A stretch of 64,000 nt of DNA from Achromobacter sp. HZ34 (GCF_002209485.1 NZ_NJIX01000005.1:62001-126000); one strand, 5' to 3'. Positions 7,941 through 17,436 are shown, counted from the first letter of the stretch. Program-made: numbers and translations. Notes: generated from the sequence alone by a model not told the origin.

Positions 7941-10085
7941 ATGGCCAGTCCTACCAGCACCTCCCCCCCCGCGCCGCGCCGCCTGCTCGCCCTGCCGTCC
8001 TTCATCGACGGGCCCGCGCTGGGCTTTGCCATCCGCACCACGGTGGCGTCGTTGCTGGCGTTCTACCTGGCGCTGCAGATGCAGATGGACAATCCCAAGT
8101 GGGCGGCCATGACGGTCTGGATCGTGGCCCAGGGTTCGCGCGGGATGAGCCTGTCCAAGGGACGCTACCGCGCCATCGGCACCCTGGCCGGTGCGGCGGT
8201 GGCGCTGGCGCTGGTGGGCACGATGGCGCAAGCGCCCTGGCTGTTCCTGGCGTGCCTGGCGGTGTGGCTGGGCCTCTGCACTGCCCTGGCCACGGGGCTG
8301 CGCAACTTCAGTTCGTATGGCGCGGTGCTGGCGGGCTACACCGCCGTCATCATTGCCATGGACAGCGTGGGGCAGCCCGGGGAAGTCTTCGATATCGCGG
8401 TGGCGCGCGTCTGCTACATCCTGCTGGGCGTGATCGTGGAGGGCGTGCTGGCGGCGGTATGGGAGCCGGACCGAGGCCTGGCCGACATCCGCCGCCGGCT
8501 CGATGACTACCTGCGCAAGGCCGCGGAGCTGACCCGCCGCATGATGAGCGGCGAAGCGCCAGGCCATGCGCCGCAGCGCCTGTTCGTGGCCGGCCTGGAC
8601 ATGGACACCGCGGTGCAATTCGCCGCCGCCGGTTCGCTGGAGGTGCGTCGCCGGATGGGCCACGTGCGTGCCGCCACGGTGGCCACCATGGCACAGCTGG
8701 TCGCCGCCCACGCGCTGGCCGAGGACCGGCGTGCCGACGGCCAGGCCGGCGCGCCGCCTGAGCTATTGCAACTGGTGGGCGATATCGCCGCGCAGCCGGC
8801 CGGGCGGGCGGCGGCCGCGCGCGAGCAGGCGCGCCTGGCCGTCGCGGTGCAGGCGCAGCGGATGGCGGACTGGGATGGCGGCGCGGACTGGCGCGGCCGT
8901 CTGGCGGACGCCAAGCGCCTGGCACTTCTGCGCGCGCTGGAAACGGCCACGCAGGCACGCGAAGCCGTGTGGCAGGCCCATCCCGCCCGTACCCGCGAAC
9001 GTTATGCCACGCATCTGGACAGCGCCGCCGCCGTGCGCAACGGCATCCGCGCCGCGCTTGCGATGATGTTGGCCGCCGGCTTCTGGATCGGCACGGCGTG
9101 GCCGTCGGGCCCGGGCTTCGTCACCATCACGGGGGTGGTGTGCGCGTTGTTCTCCACCCGGCCCAATCCGGTCGCCGGCGGCATCGGCTTCCTGCAGGGC
9201 ACGGCGCTGGCGGCCGTGGTGGCCATTCTGTGGGTGCTGCTGGTGATGCCGCTGGCGCATGACTACGCCAGTTTCGCCCTGCCCCTGGCGCTGGTACTGG
9301 TGGGCGCGGGGCTGGCGATGCGGCGGCCCGCGACGGCGGCCATCGGCGCGTCGTTTTCCATTTTCCTGTGGGATCTGCTGTCACCGGGCAATGGCACCTA
9401 CGCCTATGTACCGGGGCAGTTGAACGGGGCGATCACGCTGATGGTGGGTATTGCCTGCGGCGTGGTGGCCTTTACGCTGCTGTTTCCGACCGACCGCCGC
9501 GCTGCCCTGGCGCGCCTGCATGCCGCGATCCGCCGGGATCTTGCCGGTTTGGGGCAAGGGGCGGGGCAGATGCTTGAGCCGCTGCGCCGGGCGCCCTCCC
9601 CGGCGCGGCTGCATAGCAAGACGGCCGATCGTATCCGCCAGCAGATGGCACAGGGCATACAGGTGCCGCCTGCGCAAATGGCGCGGGACCTGGATGGCAT
9701 TCTGGGAGCATTGGCGATCGGCGATGCCGTTATCCGCTTGCGCCATCAGGGCGGCGAGGGCAGCGGGCATCCGACGGCGCTGACGGCACGCGAACGCGAC
9801 ACGCTGCTGCGGCGTCTGCGGAGGCAGGACTTCAGGGGTGTCGCGCGCCTGGCCACGCGGCTGGCCGACCGCCTGGCACGGCGGGTGGCGATGGCAACGC
9901 CACCGGCCCGGGATTCCCAGGAAATGGCTGGAACTGCAGAAACCGTAATGGAAAAGGCCGCCATCAAGGCGGCCAATGTGCGAACAGCTCAGCTGAGGAC
10001 GATACTGCTGCTGCGCGAGATCGCGGCCACCATCGCCATGCACCATGACTTCCTGGCGGGCACGCCATTTCAAGCGGTGGCGTGA
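7941..10085 (+). CDS. FUSC-family inner-membrane efflux protein
   Basis: A 714-residue protein of the fusaric-acid-resistance/AaeB type. It shows the family's duplicated design: a first block of hydrophobic helices (residues about 25-175, starting FAIRTTVASLLAFYLALQMQM), a long cytoplasmic middle part, a second membrane block (about 375-525, GIRAALAMMLAAGFWIGTAW) and a cytoplasmic tail. Homologues export aromatic carboxylates with a HlyD-type adaptor and a small DUF1656 protein; neither partner is next to this gene. The ATG at 7941 is preferred over an in-frame TTG at 7935. The divergent LysR protein is its likely regulator. Confidence 0.9.
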   Translation: MASPTSTSPPAPRRLLALPSFIDGPALGFAIRTTVASLLAFYLALQMQMDNPKWAAMTVWIVAQGSRGMSLSKGRYRAIGTLAGAAVALALVGTMAQAPWLFLACLAVWLGLCTALATGLRNFSSYGAVLAGYTAVIIAMDSVGQPGEVFDIAVARVCYILLGVIVEGVLAAVWEPDRGLADIRRRLDDYLRKAAELTRRMMSGEAPGHAPQRLFVAGLDMDTAVQFAAAGSLEVRRRMGHVRAATVATMAQLVAAHALAEDRRADGQAGAPPELLQLVGDIAAQPAGRAAAAREQARLAVAVQAQRMADWDGGADWRGRLADAKRLALLRALETATQAREAVWQAHPARTRERYATHLDSAAAVRNGIRAALAMMLAAGFWIGTAWPSGPGFVTITGVVCALFSTRPNPVAGGIGFLQGTALAAVVAILWVLLVMPLAHDYASFALPLALVLVGAGLAMRRPATAAIGASFSIFLWDLLSPGNGTYAYVPGQLNGAITLMVGIACGVVAFTLLFPTDRRAALARLHAAIRRDLAGLGQGAGQMLEPLRRAPSPARLHSKTADRIRQQMAQGIQVPPAQMARDLDGILGALAIGDAVIRLRHQGGEGSGHPTALTARERDTLLRRLRRQDFRGVARLATRLADRLARRVAMATPPARDSQEMAGTAETVMEKAAIKAANVRTAQLRTILLLREIAATIAMHHDFLAGTPFQAVA

Positions 10086-10177
10086 GCCGTTGATGCCTGA
10101 AGGCGGCCACGGCCAGCCGGAAACACGGGGCGTGGACGTGGGCCGAGCCAAACATGGCCCGGCAGGACAGCCGTCGA

Positions 10178-10711
10178 TCAGCTGACCGAGTAGCCCCGGC
10201 CCGTCATGCACGCGGACATGGCACGGTTATACGAGTCGACCTGGACGTTGTTGGAATATTGGGTAACCGCGCCGGGGTTGAAGCCGCTCTGGTTCATCGC
10301 CCAATTCTGGCACTCGCCGCGATCCCGGTTCTGCTGCGCCTCCGACTGCCCGCGCGCGGGATAGGCGATCAGGTCGCCAGTCGAACGGGCGGCTGGGGGC
10401 GCGTATTCAGACTGCGCAACGGGAGGCGCGGCATACACCGGCGGGGCTGCGTAGACGGGAGGTGCGGCGTAGACCGGCGCGCTATAAACCGGCGCCGAAT
10501 AGACGGGGGCAGCATAGGTGGGCTGGTTGGCGGCGATCAGGGCGCCGGCCGCGACCAGGCCCAAGGCACCGGCCACCCACCAACCGTCGGAACCACCACC
10601 GTGGTAGCCGTGGTAACCGCCGCCATAATAGCCGCGAGCCAGGACGGGGCTGCTTGCCGACGCCAGCATCAAGGTGGCAACGGCCAAAGTCGTAAGCGTG
10701 AGCTTTTTCAT
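10178..10711 (-). CDS. exported Gly/Tyr-rich protein with YAAPPV repeats
   Basis: A 177-residue envelope protein. The start at 10711 is favoured because GGAG lies 7 bases upstream; an ATG at 10717 sits too close to it. A signal peptide (residues 1-25, ending VLA) is followed by a Gly/His/Tyr-rich stretch, one hydrophobic segment (WWVAGALGLVAAGALIAA) and tandem YSAP/YAAPPV repeats. The conserved C-terminal part contains RDRGECQNWAMNQSGFNP and later RAMSACMTGRGYSV, a pairing of Cys residues seen in many uncharacterised proteobacterial surface proteins. Function unknown. Confidence 0.75.
   Translation of the reverse strand: MKKLTLTTLAVATLMLASASSPVLARGYYGGGYHGYHGGGSDGWWVAGALGLVAAGALIAANQPTYAAPVYSAPVYSAPVYAAPPVYAAPPVYAAPPVAQSEYAPPAARSTGDLIAYPARGQSEAQQNRDRGECQNWAMNQSGFNPGAVTQYSNNVQVDSYNRAMSACMTGRGYSVS
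10418..10516 (-). repeat. in-frame Tyr/Ala/Pro hexapeptide repeats
   Basis: Within the exported protein, YSAPV occurs twice and YAAPPV three times in direct succession, encoded by near-identical 15- and 18-bp DNA repeats. Such in-frame units can expand or contract without breaking the gene. Confidence 0.85.
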
Positions 10712-11072
10712 AGTCATACTCCGGACATCCGAGAAACGGATGCACTAGCCTTCACTGTACCGAGTTATCGCCGCCCGAAGGGCGAAAAAAGATGGAAGGT
10801 TAAAGCAGATGGTTTCAGTCCATTTCTCCCAGGCCGGAAAGCCACGCTTAAACCACGATCAGTCGCAAATTTGGCAGCATCGCAGCCTTTTTTTCAGCGC
10901 ACGTTCAGCGAGTGGTCATGACATGCCTTGAGTCCTGATCGCCCCCCGGCCCTGCCGGGGCCGGGGCCGGAGGCGGGGGGGACGGGCGGAACGGACGCCG
11001 CGCGGCGCCTCGTGCCGTCGCGTACAGAGACGAGGCAGGATGAGTGCCGGGCGATGGTCCCGGCAATCTTCG
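10712..11072. other. intergenic region, 361 bp, with GC hairpin
   Basis: Lies downstream of the class V PLP gene and upstream of the exported repeat protein, both on the minus strand, so it should hold the latter's promoter. A perfect 9-bp stem, CCCCGGCCC / GGGCCGGGG (10944-10952, 10958-10966), lies about 107 bases past the PLP gene. No T-run follows, so it is not a classical terminator. I see no gene here. Confidence 0.5.
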
Positions 11073-12284
11073 CTAGGCCGGCATATCGCGCACGGTGCGC
11101 AACAGGGTCTCGATTTCGGCATCCGTGTTGTAGAAATGCGCGGCCACCCGGACGTGGCCTTCGCGGGCGGCGGTAACGACGCCGGCGCGCAGCAGCGCCT
11201 GGCGACACGTTGCGGCGTCGTGGCGCGGATGACGGAATACGACGATGCCGGAAGCGAAGTCGCCCCGATCCGCCCCGCCCTGCACGTGGCAGCCGGCGTC
11301 CAGCAGGCCACGGGCCAGATGTCCGGCATGGCGCAATACCGCGCCTTCGACGCGCGCCGGCCCGGCGGCGCGCAGCAAGGCCAGGCTGGCGCGTGCCCCC
11401 ACGATGCCGTGGAAACCCAGGATCCCGGTCTCGAAACGCGCAGCGCCCGCGCGTGGCTCGTAACGGTGATCGAAGTAGGAGTCGCGCGGCGTCAGGCTGC
11501 GCGGCCCGGCGGCGGACAGGCTGAGCCGTTCGGCCAGGCGGTCGCCGACGTAAAGCCACGCCACCCCTTGCGGCGCAAGCATCCACTTGTACGCGTGCAC
11601 CACCAGCGCATCGATGGGCAGGTCGGCCACATTCATCCGCAAGGCGCCCACCCCCTGCACCCCATCGACCACCAGCAGAATGCCGCGCTGGCGGCAAGCC
11701 GCGCCCAGCCGCGCCAGATCCACACGGCAACCGCTGCTGAATTGCACCCAGGACACGCACATCACGCGAGTAGCGGCGCCGCAAGCGGCCAGCAAAGCGT
11801 CCACATCGACGCGGCCGTCCACGCAGGCCACCGTCCGCACTCGCACCCCGCGCCCCTGCAGCGTCATCCAGGGCAGGACGACCGAGGGGAAATCGATGGC
11901 GGGCACCACCACCTCGTCACCCGCCTGCCAGGGCAGCCCCGCCGCGATCAGGCTGATGGCGGCGGACGCATTGGCCGCATACGCCACTCGATCGGGTGAC
12001 GCGCCAATATAGGCGGCGAACTCGGCCCGCGTGGCGTCGGCGATGTCATGCAGGCCGGCATGGGCCAGCGATCCGCGCCGGCCTTGCTCGGCCAGGCTAT
12101 CGGCCACCGCCCGGGCCGTCAGGCGCGGCGTGGGCCCCAGGCTGGCGTGGTCCAGGTAGGCCAGATCGTCGCAGACGGGGAAATGGGCGCGCCACGCGGA
12201 GCCATCCAGGGGCTCGTTCGTCGCGGGGAAGGCGTCGGGTGGCATGGTGGTATCCGGCATGTTCAAGGGGCTAGGAGTCAGCAT
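11073..12284 (-). CDS. class V PLP-dependent enzyme (aminotransferase/desulfurase fold)
   Basis: About 403 residues in the NifS/isopenicillin-epimerase-like group. Supporting segments are YLDHASLGPTPRLT near the N-terminus, the cofactor-binding region with LLVVDGVQGVGAL, and the Schiff-base lysine in VHAYKWMLAPQGVAWLYVG, followed by the small C-terminal domain (FETGILGFHGIVGARASLALL). Substrate cannot be assigned: no sulfur-carrier or Fe-S gene is adjacent, which argues against a dedicated Fe-S desulfurase. The start is uncertain: ATGs at 12284 and 12260 are plausible; longer readings overlap the divergent NYN gene. No strong Shine-Dalgarno. Confidence 0.82.
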   Translation of the reverse strand: MLTPSPLNMPDTTMPPDAFPATNEPLDGSAWRAHFPVCDDLAYLDHASLGPTPRLTARAVADSLAEQGRRGSLAHAGLHDIADATRAEFAAYIGASPDRVAYAANASAAISLIAAGLPWQAGDEVVVPAIDFPSVVLPWMTLQGRGVRVRTVACVDGRVDVDALLAACGAATRVMCVSWVQFSSGCRVDLARLGAACRQRGILLVVDGVQGVGALRMNVADLPIDALVVHAYKWMLAPQGVAWLYVGDRLAERLSLSAAGPRSLTPRDSYFDHRYEPRAGAARFETGILGFHGIVGARASLALLRAAGPARVEGAVLRHAGHLARGLLDAGCHVQGGADRGDFASGIVVFRHPRHDAATCRQALLRAGVVTAAREGHVRVAAHFYNTDAEIETLLRTVRDMPA

Positions 12285-12511
12285 GGGATGAGGCGGCAGC
12301 GCGAACCGCGGCGGCATGCCACGCGCACGCGACAGTCCGCTAGAGCAGGACGATGATAGCGCCCCCCGTCCCCGTGCCAGAGTCAAGGGCAAAAATCCGG
12401 AGCTGACGCCTGGGGCGACGCCAAACACCGACTTAAGCGACAATAGGCGATCGGCGGACCTCAGGCCGCGGCCATACCGGCCGTGCTCGCGGCCACCCTG
12501 GAGAAAATATA

Positions 12512-14575
12512 GTGGCATCCCACGAAAACGTCAGCATGGCGCTGTTCTGCGACTTCGAGAACGTCGCACTCGGCGTGCGCGACGCCAATTACGAAAAGCT
12601 CGATATCCGGCTGGTGCTGGAAAAGCTGCTGCTCAAGGGCAGCATCGTGATCAAGAAGGCTTACTGCGACTGGGACCGCTACAAAGGCTTCAAAGCAGCC
12701 ATGCACGAGGCCAATTTCGAATTGATCGAGATTCCCCACGTGCGCCAGTCCGGCAAGAATTCCGCTGACATCCGCCTGGTGGTCGATGCACTGGACCTCT
12801 GCTATACCAAGTCCCACCTGGACACCTTCGTCATCATCAGCGGCGATTCCGACTTCTCGCCCCTGGTGTCCAAGCTGCGCGAAAACGCCAAATACGTCAT
12901 CGGCGTGGGCGTGAAGCAGTCCACCTCGGACCTGCTGATCGCCAACTGCGACGAATTCATTTTCTACGACGACCTGGTCCGCGAAACCCAGCGCTCGGCG
13001 GCACGCCGCGACGGCCGCGATAACAATGCGACGCCGCGCCGCTCGCCTGAAGACGAACGGCGTCGCAAGGAAGAAGTCGATGCGCGCCGCAGCAAGGCCA
13101 TCGAATTGGCCACGGAGACCTTCGATGCGCTGGTGGCCGAACGCGGCGACAGCGGCAAGATCTGGGCGTCCGCGCTGAAGGACGCCATCAAGCGCCGCAA
13201 GCCGGATTTCAACGAGTCCTATTACGGCTTCCGCGCCTTCGGCAACCTGCTGGAGGAAGCGCGGGCGCGCGGCCTGCTGGAAATCGGCCGCGACGAGAAG
13301 TCGGGCACGTTCGTGTATCGCACTGCCGGGACCGGCGAGGGAGCCGGTGGCGAGTCCGATGCCCAGCCACCGCGCCAGGATGGGCGCAGAAGCGGGCGTG
13401 AACGCGGCACGGGTGATGCCCGGCGCGACGACACGCGCAACGATCGCGGGAGTGCCGCTCGCGGCCAGCGCGGCTCGGAGCAGGATCAGGATGACGTCCG
13501 CAACGAGGGCGACGCCGATGAACAGGGCACGAGCGTCGATGCCGGTCGTGCGGACACGGCACGCGAAGGGCAGCGTTCGCGTGGCCGGGGCCGTGGCGAG
13601 CGTGGCCGACGCTCGGGGCGGCAGGCGGATGTCTCCGCGCCGCAACTGCCTGCCGGCGACGGGGATAGCGCCAATGCCGCTGCCGCTGCCGGTGCCAGTT
13701 CCAGCGACAACTACAACGACAACGGCTACATCTACAGTACCGACAGCGACAGCGACTACGTTGGCCAGAATGAAGCGTTGCAGTCTGCCGACGCGCCGAC
13801 GGACACGACGCCCGCGAGCGACCCGGCGCCCGTGGCGCAAGAGACCGAGGCCAAGGATAATCGTAAGCGTCACCCTGTCCCCGCGCGCACGGCCAAGGCC
13901 GCCGCGAAGAAGGCCGCGCAGGAAGCGGCAAGGCAGAGTGGCTCGGGGAATCCCTTCGTTTCATCGCCCTTCACGCCGCCGCCGTTTACTTCATCGTCCG
14001 CCCCTTTGCCGTTCTCTGGGTCTTCATCATCGTCGTCCTCATCGCCCTTCAGGGACGATGCGCCCTGGGACGATGCGCGTGCGGATTCCGGTGTCGCGGC
14101 GGATCACGCCCAGCCAGGCACTGCGGGTAACGCGGAAGCTGGCGACGCAGGCCAGGAACCAGCCATGAAGACCAGTTCGAATCGGCGCGGCACGGGCCGC
14201 CGCTCACCGGCGGGGAAGAAAGCAGCCGGTCGCGCGACCGATACGGCTGGCAGCGACAGCGTGCGCAACGATGGGCCGGCCATCGATGCCGTGGCCACCG
14301 CTGCGGCTGGCACGCGTGGATCTGCCGCCAAGGCAGCGGGCACGGATGCCGCGCAGGCGGGCGATGCGGTCGACAACGGTGCTACCCGCAGAGCCCCTGC
14401 CAACCGCCGGTCGCCACGCAAGACCGCGCCTGCGTCGGCGGCGTCCACGGCCACGGATCAGGCGCCCCCCTCGGACCCGGCCACGTCGCCCACCGACACG
14501 CCTGCCGCCGCCAAGCGCGCACCGCGCAAGACCGCGACGCGCGCTCGCCGTCCCCGCAAGGACGACGAGGCATAG
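12512..14575 (+). CDS. NYN-domain nuclease-like protein with LOTUS domain and long disordered tail
   Basis: A 687-residue protein starting at GTG 12512, supported by GGAG 8 bases upstream. Residues 8-155 are a NYN (PIN-like, LabA/DUF88) domain with the acidic set Asp14 (FCDFEN), Asp86 (KNSADIRL), Asp93, Asp112 and Asp114 (SGDSDFSP), which coordinates a metal for RNA cleavage. Residues about 195-265 form an OST-HTH/LOTUS module (IWASALKDAIKRRKPDFNESYYGF), an RNA-binding winged helix. The remaining 400 residues are low-complexity: Arg/Asp/Gly-rich, then Ser runs, then Ala/Lys/Arg/Pro, looking like an RNA-binding disordered tail. Target RNA unknown. Confidence 0.9.
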   Translation: MASHENVSMALFCDFENVALGVRDANYEKLDIRLVLEKLLLKGSIVIKKAYCDWDRYKGFKAAMHEANFELIEIPHVRQSGKNSADIRLVVDALDLCYTKSHLDTFVIISGDSDFSPLVSKLRENAKYVIGVGVKQSTSDLLIANCDEFIFYDDLVRETQRSAARRDGRDNNATPRRSPEDERRRKEEVDARRSKAIELATETFDALVAERGDSGKIWASALKDAIKRRKPDFNESYYGFRAFGNLLEEARARGLLEIGRDEKSGTFVYRTAGTGEGAGGESDAQPPRQDGRRSGRERGTGDARRDDTRNDRGSAARGQRGSEQDQDDVRNEGDADEQGTSVDAGRADTAREGQRSRGRGRGERGRRSGRQADVSAPQLPAGDGDSANAAAAAGASSSDNYNDNGYIYSTDSDSDYVGQNEALQSADAPTDTTPASDPAPVAQETEAKDNRKRHPVPARTAKAAAKKAAQEAARQSGSGNPFVSSPFTPPPFTSSSAPLPFSGSSSSSSSSPFRDDAPWDDARADSGVAADHAQPGTAGNAEAGDAGQEPAMKTSSNRRGTGRRSPAGKKAAGRATDTAGSDSVRNDGPAIDAVATAAAGTRGSAAKAAGTDAAQAGDAVDNGATRRAPANRRSPRKTAPASAASTATDQAPPSDPATSPTDTPAAAKRAPRKTATRARRPRKDDEA

Positions 14576-14588
14576 CCTACCCTGACCT

Positions 14589-14616
14589 CTACCGCGGGCC
14601 CACCGGCCCGCGGTAG
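14589..14616 (+). terminator. strong hairpin after the NYN gene
   Basis: CTACCGCGGGCC-CACC-GGCCCGCGGTAG is a perfect 12-bp stem with a 4-base loop, 14 bases after the NYN stop and 27 before the next gene. There is no T-run, so it may protect the transcript end or attenuate rather than terminate. Confidence 0.55.
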
Positions 14617-14642
14617 AACCCTCGCCTGCTTCAGCCTCGCCC

Positions 14643-16631
14643 ATGACGAAAACCATGAAAAGAACGTCCGGCCTGTTGATCTTCCTGCTGCTGTTGGGCG
14701 CCGGCTGGACGGAAATTTCCTGGTACATCGGCAAACGCGCGCAACACGCCAGTGTGCTGTGGGTCGAGGACGCCAACCAGCGCTTGCGCGAATCCCTGCC
14801 CGGCATTCCGCTGGTCATCGAGACCGAAAGCTATGACCGCGGCCTGTTCTCCTCCCACGCGCGCTATGTGCTGCAATGGCGCCCCGTCACTGCCCCCGGC
14901 GTGCTGTTGCCACCGAGTGGCAGCTATGCCCTGGCCTGGGCCGACGTCGATATCGAACACGGCCCCTACCCGCGCCGGCCCGTGACGTCACTGGACGGTA
15001 AACCGGGAGCGTTCGGCGGCTCGCTGGGCACCGCCAGCCGCATCGCCATCCACGTCAAGGGCGCCCCGGCCCTTTCTGCCGCGCTCAATCTGCCGCAACC
15101 GATCGCCTTGGGTGCCATCGATGCCCGCGTCGATTATCACGGCGACGCCGATGTCCAATGGCGCATGCCGCCCTGGCGCGCCGTCGCCAACGGCAGCCAT
15201 GTGTCCTGGCATGGCGCGACGGGCGCCGGCCGCGTGCAAGGCGATGGCACTTTGCGCCTGTCGGCGTCGTCCGACGGATTGACCATGGGAGCCTCCGAAG
15301 CGGCAGCGAAGGACACCGCCGTGGACGCCACTGAGGACGCCAAAAAGGACGCCACCAAGGATGCAGCCAGGCGCGCGGCCACGGACGCCGCCACGGCCAC
15401 TACCGCGATCACCGGGCTGGCGCTGACGGTAGACCTGAGCCCTGGCGCTTACGTACTGACGCCGGGCACGGTCAGCCTGGATATCAAGCGCTGGCGCGAC
15501 ACCTATCAGGACGATCACGGCCAGGCCCACCCCTGGGAAGCGCGCGACCTGCACTGGCAGAGCAAGGTGGTATCGGATGAGACAGGCCTGGACCTGGCCA
15601 TCGACTACCGCCTGGGTGACTTGCGCGCCGGCCAGGGCAAGGACAGGCAGGCCGGCAAGAAAAATGACGGCCAGGGAGACCGCGCGGGACAAAGTCGCGG
15701 ACAAAGCCTGGGGGAAAGCCTGGGACAAGGCTCCGGCCAGGTGCGCCTGTCGCATCTGGACGGCGCGACGCTGACGCGGGTATGGCAGGATGCACGCCTG
15801 CTGGCCAGCGCATTGATCCTGGGCCGGGTCCAGTCGACCACGGTCAGCGCGATAGTCACGGACTTGTCACGCGCCGGCGTGGCGCTGATCGAGCATCAGC
15901 CGCGCCTGGCGCTACAGGCCGTCACGTGGCAATCGCCACGGGGCGACAAGGCCACGCTGGACACGGCGCTACAGATGGGACCGGCGCCCCAACGCGTGTT
16001 GAACATCGATCCCTTGTGGGCAGTACTGGACATGGTGCGCGATTTCGATCTGAAGGCGCGGGTGCCCGCCGCCATGCTGCGGGACTTTCCAGGTTTGAAT
16101 CGACTGACGCAAGGGACGGGTATCTTCGTCAAGGATGGCGCGGACCTGGTGGCCGCGTTGCAGACCGACGAGGACCGTGCTTCGATCAATGGCAAAGCCA
16201 TGCCGACGCAGCAATGGCTGGCGCGCTATGCCGGCCCAAGGCCGCACACCATTCCCCTGCCGCAGATCGAGCAGCCGCCCGGCCCGCCGCTGCTGGGCCT
16301 GCCCGGCGACATGCTGCAGCCGGACCTGCTGACCCCGAACATGCTGCCGCCGGGATGGGTGCCACTCAACGGGCCTTCGCCTGCCATCCCTGCCCCGCCA
16401 CCACCGTCGTCCCTCGTGCCGCCGCCTGAGCTCCCGCCCGGCGTGTCCGGCCGTGACAGCAGCGTGGGAGGCGATGCCCACGCGGAGAGCGGCGACGCCA
16501 CGGACTATCTGCAAGATGCCGCGGCGGATGCGGTGGGCGATATGCCTGACACCACCGTGACGACGGATGCGATGGAAGCGCCGGACGCGGCCGTCGATGC
16601 CGCCATCGACGTCGCGCGTCCGGCGCGTTGA
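14643..16631 (+). CDS. DUF945 (YdgA-like) membrane-anchored periplasmic protein
   Basis: 662 residues. The N-terminus has a single membrane anchor (LLIFLLLLGAGWTEISWYIG) and the body carries DUF945 features (LIETESYDRGLFSSHARYVLQW-type segment at about residues 57-80 and VDIEHGPYP near 100). E. coli YdgA is the best-known relative, about 500 residues; role in the envelope is poorly defined. This copy is enlarged by low-complexity inserts: an Ala/Asp/Lys-rich run around residues 218-255, a Gly/Gln/Lys-rich run around 320-360, and a Pro- and Asp/Ala-rich tail. Alternative start at ATG 14655. No clear Shine-Dalgarno. Confidence 0.8.
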   Translation: MTKTMKRTSGLLIFLLLLGAGWTEISWYIGKRAQHASVLWVEDANQRLRESLPGIPLVIETESYDRGLFSSHARYVLQWRPVTAPGVLLPPSGSYALAWADVDIEHGPYPRRPVTSLDGKPGAFGGSLGTASRIAIHVKGAPALSAALNLPQPIALGAIDARVDYHGDADVQWRMPPWRAVANGSHVSWHGATGAGRVQGDGTLRLSASSDGLTMGASEAAAKDTAVDATEDAKKDATKDAARRAATDAATATTAITGLALTVDLSPGAYVLTPGTVSLDIKRWRDTYQDDHGQAHPWEARDLHWQSKVVSDETGLDLAIDYRLGDLRAGQGKDRQAGKKNDGQGDRAGQSRGQSLGESLGQGSGQVRLSHLDGATLTRVWQDARLLASALILGRVQSTTVSAIVTDLSRAGVALIEHQPRLALQAVTWQSPRGDKATLDTALQMGPAPQRVLNIDPLWAVLDMVRDFDLKARVPAAMLRDFPGLNRLTQGTGIFVKDGADLVAALQTDEDRASINGKAMPTQQWLARYAGPRPHTIPLPQIEQPPGPPLLGLPGDMLQPDLLTPNMLPPGWVPLNGPSPAIPAPPPPSSLVPPPELPPGVSGRDSSVGGDAHAESGDATDYLQDAAADAVGDMPDTTVTTDAMEAPDAAVDAAIDVARPAR

Positions 16632-16826
16632 TGGCTTGTTGATCTGGATCATGGCGGCCGCGCCAGCGGCCACATAACGCTATCGTGCTATTCCCTGGGG
16701 CAGCATGACAAGCTAGACTGCGACATGGCTCCTGGTTCGCGAGCGCTTGCAAAAGGCTACGAACCGGATGGCACGTCCGCCATGCTTCGTATTTTCGTCA
16801 TCCCTTTGTCAGACTCAGGTGACCCC

Positions 16827-17390
16827 ATGAAAAAACCCGCCAACTCGAGCAAGTCAGCAAGCAAGAAGTCCAGCCTGGTCAAGCGCCGCCTCGCGCCGCT
16901 CGCCACGCCGTCCGATCTCACGGCAAACGCCACCCGCGACCTGAGCGGTGCGTTGAATCAACTGCTGGCCGATGTCTTCGCGCTGTATCTGAAGACCAAG
17001 AATTTCCATTGGCATGTCAGCGGTCCGCACTTCCGCGACTACCATCTGCTGCTGGACGACCAGAGCGCCGAGATCTTCGCCATGACCGATCCCATCGCTG
17101 AACGCGTCCGCAAGCTGGGGGGTACCACGCTGCGTTCCATCGGCAACATTGCGCGCAGCCAGCGCATCCTGGATAACGATGCGGACTATGTGCAGCCGCT
17201 CGACATGCTGGCCGAGCTGCAGGAAGACAACAAGCAGCTGACCGCCTCCATGCGCATCGCCCACGACCTGTGCGACGAGCATGGCGACATCGCCAGCGCC
17301 AGCCTGCTGGAGAACTGGATCGACGAAACCGAACAGCGCACCTGGTTCCTGTTCGAAACCAGCCGCCGCGGCGATTCGACCGGTCATTGA
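16827..17390 (+). CDS. dps: Dps DNA-protecting ferritin-like protein
   Basis: 187 residues from the ATG at 16827 (AGGTGA just upstream); a longer in-frame reading from 16725 lacks support. Ferroxidase ligands of the Dps inter-subunit site are all present: His61 (FHWHVSG), His73 and Asp77 (DYHLLLDD), Asp88 and Glu92 (DPIAERVRKLGG). The N-terminal 30 residues are Lys/Ser-rich, typical of tails that contact DNA. The 12-mer stores iron using H2O2 and shields DNA in stress or stationary phase. Monocistronic, closed by a strong terminator. Confidence 0.95.
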   Translation: MKKPANSSKSASKKSSLVKRRLAPLATPSDLTANATRDLSGALNQLLADVFALYLKTKNFHWHVSGPHFRDYHLLLDDQSAEIFAMTDPIAERVRKLGGTTLRSIGNIARSQRILDNDADYVQPLDMLAELQEDNKQLTASMRIAHDLCDEHGDIASASLLENWIDETEQRTWFLFETSRRGDSTGH

Positions 17391-17436
17391 TGCACTGACG
17401 TTGATGCGCCTGCGTTGATGCGCTTGGCATGCAGTG

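Noticed and set aside
11073-12284. Cysteine desulfurase iscS/sufS
   Set aside because: Right fold family, but no Fe-S assembly neighbours and no clear active-site Cys loop, so the specific name is not justified.
12461-13873. Open frame antisense to the NYN gene with Val/Ala-rich hydrophobic start
   Set aside because: The apparent hydrophobicity comes from complementing the repetitive Asp/Arg/Ser tail; the sense strand has an intact NYN-LOTUS protein with a ribosome site.
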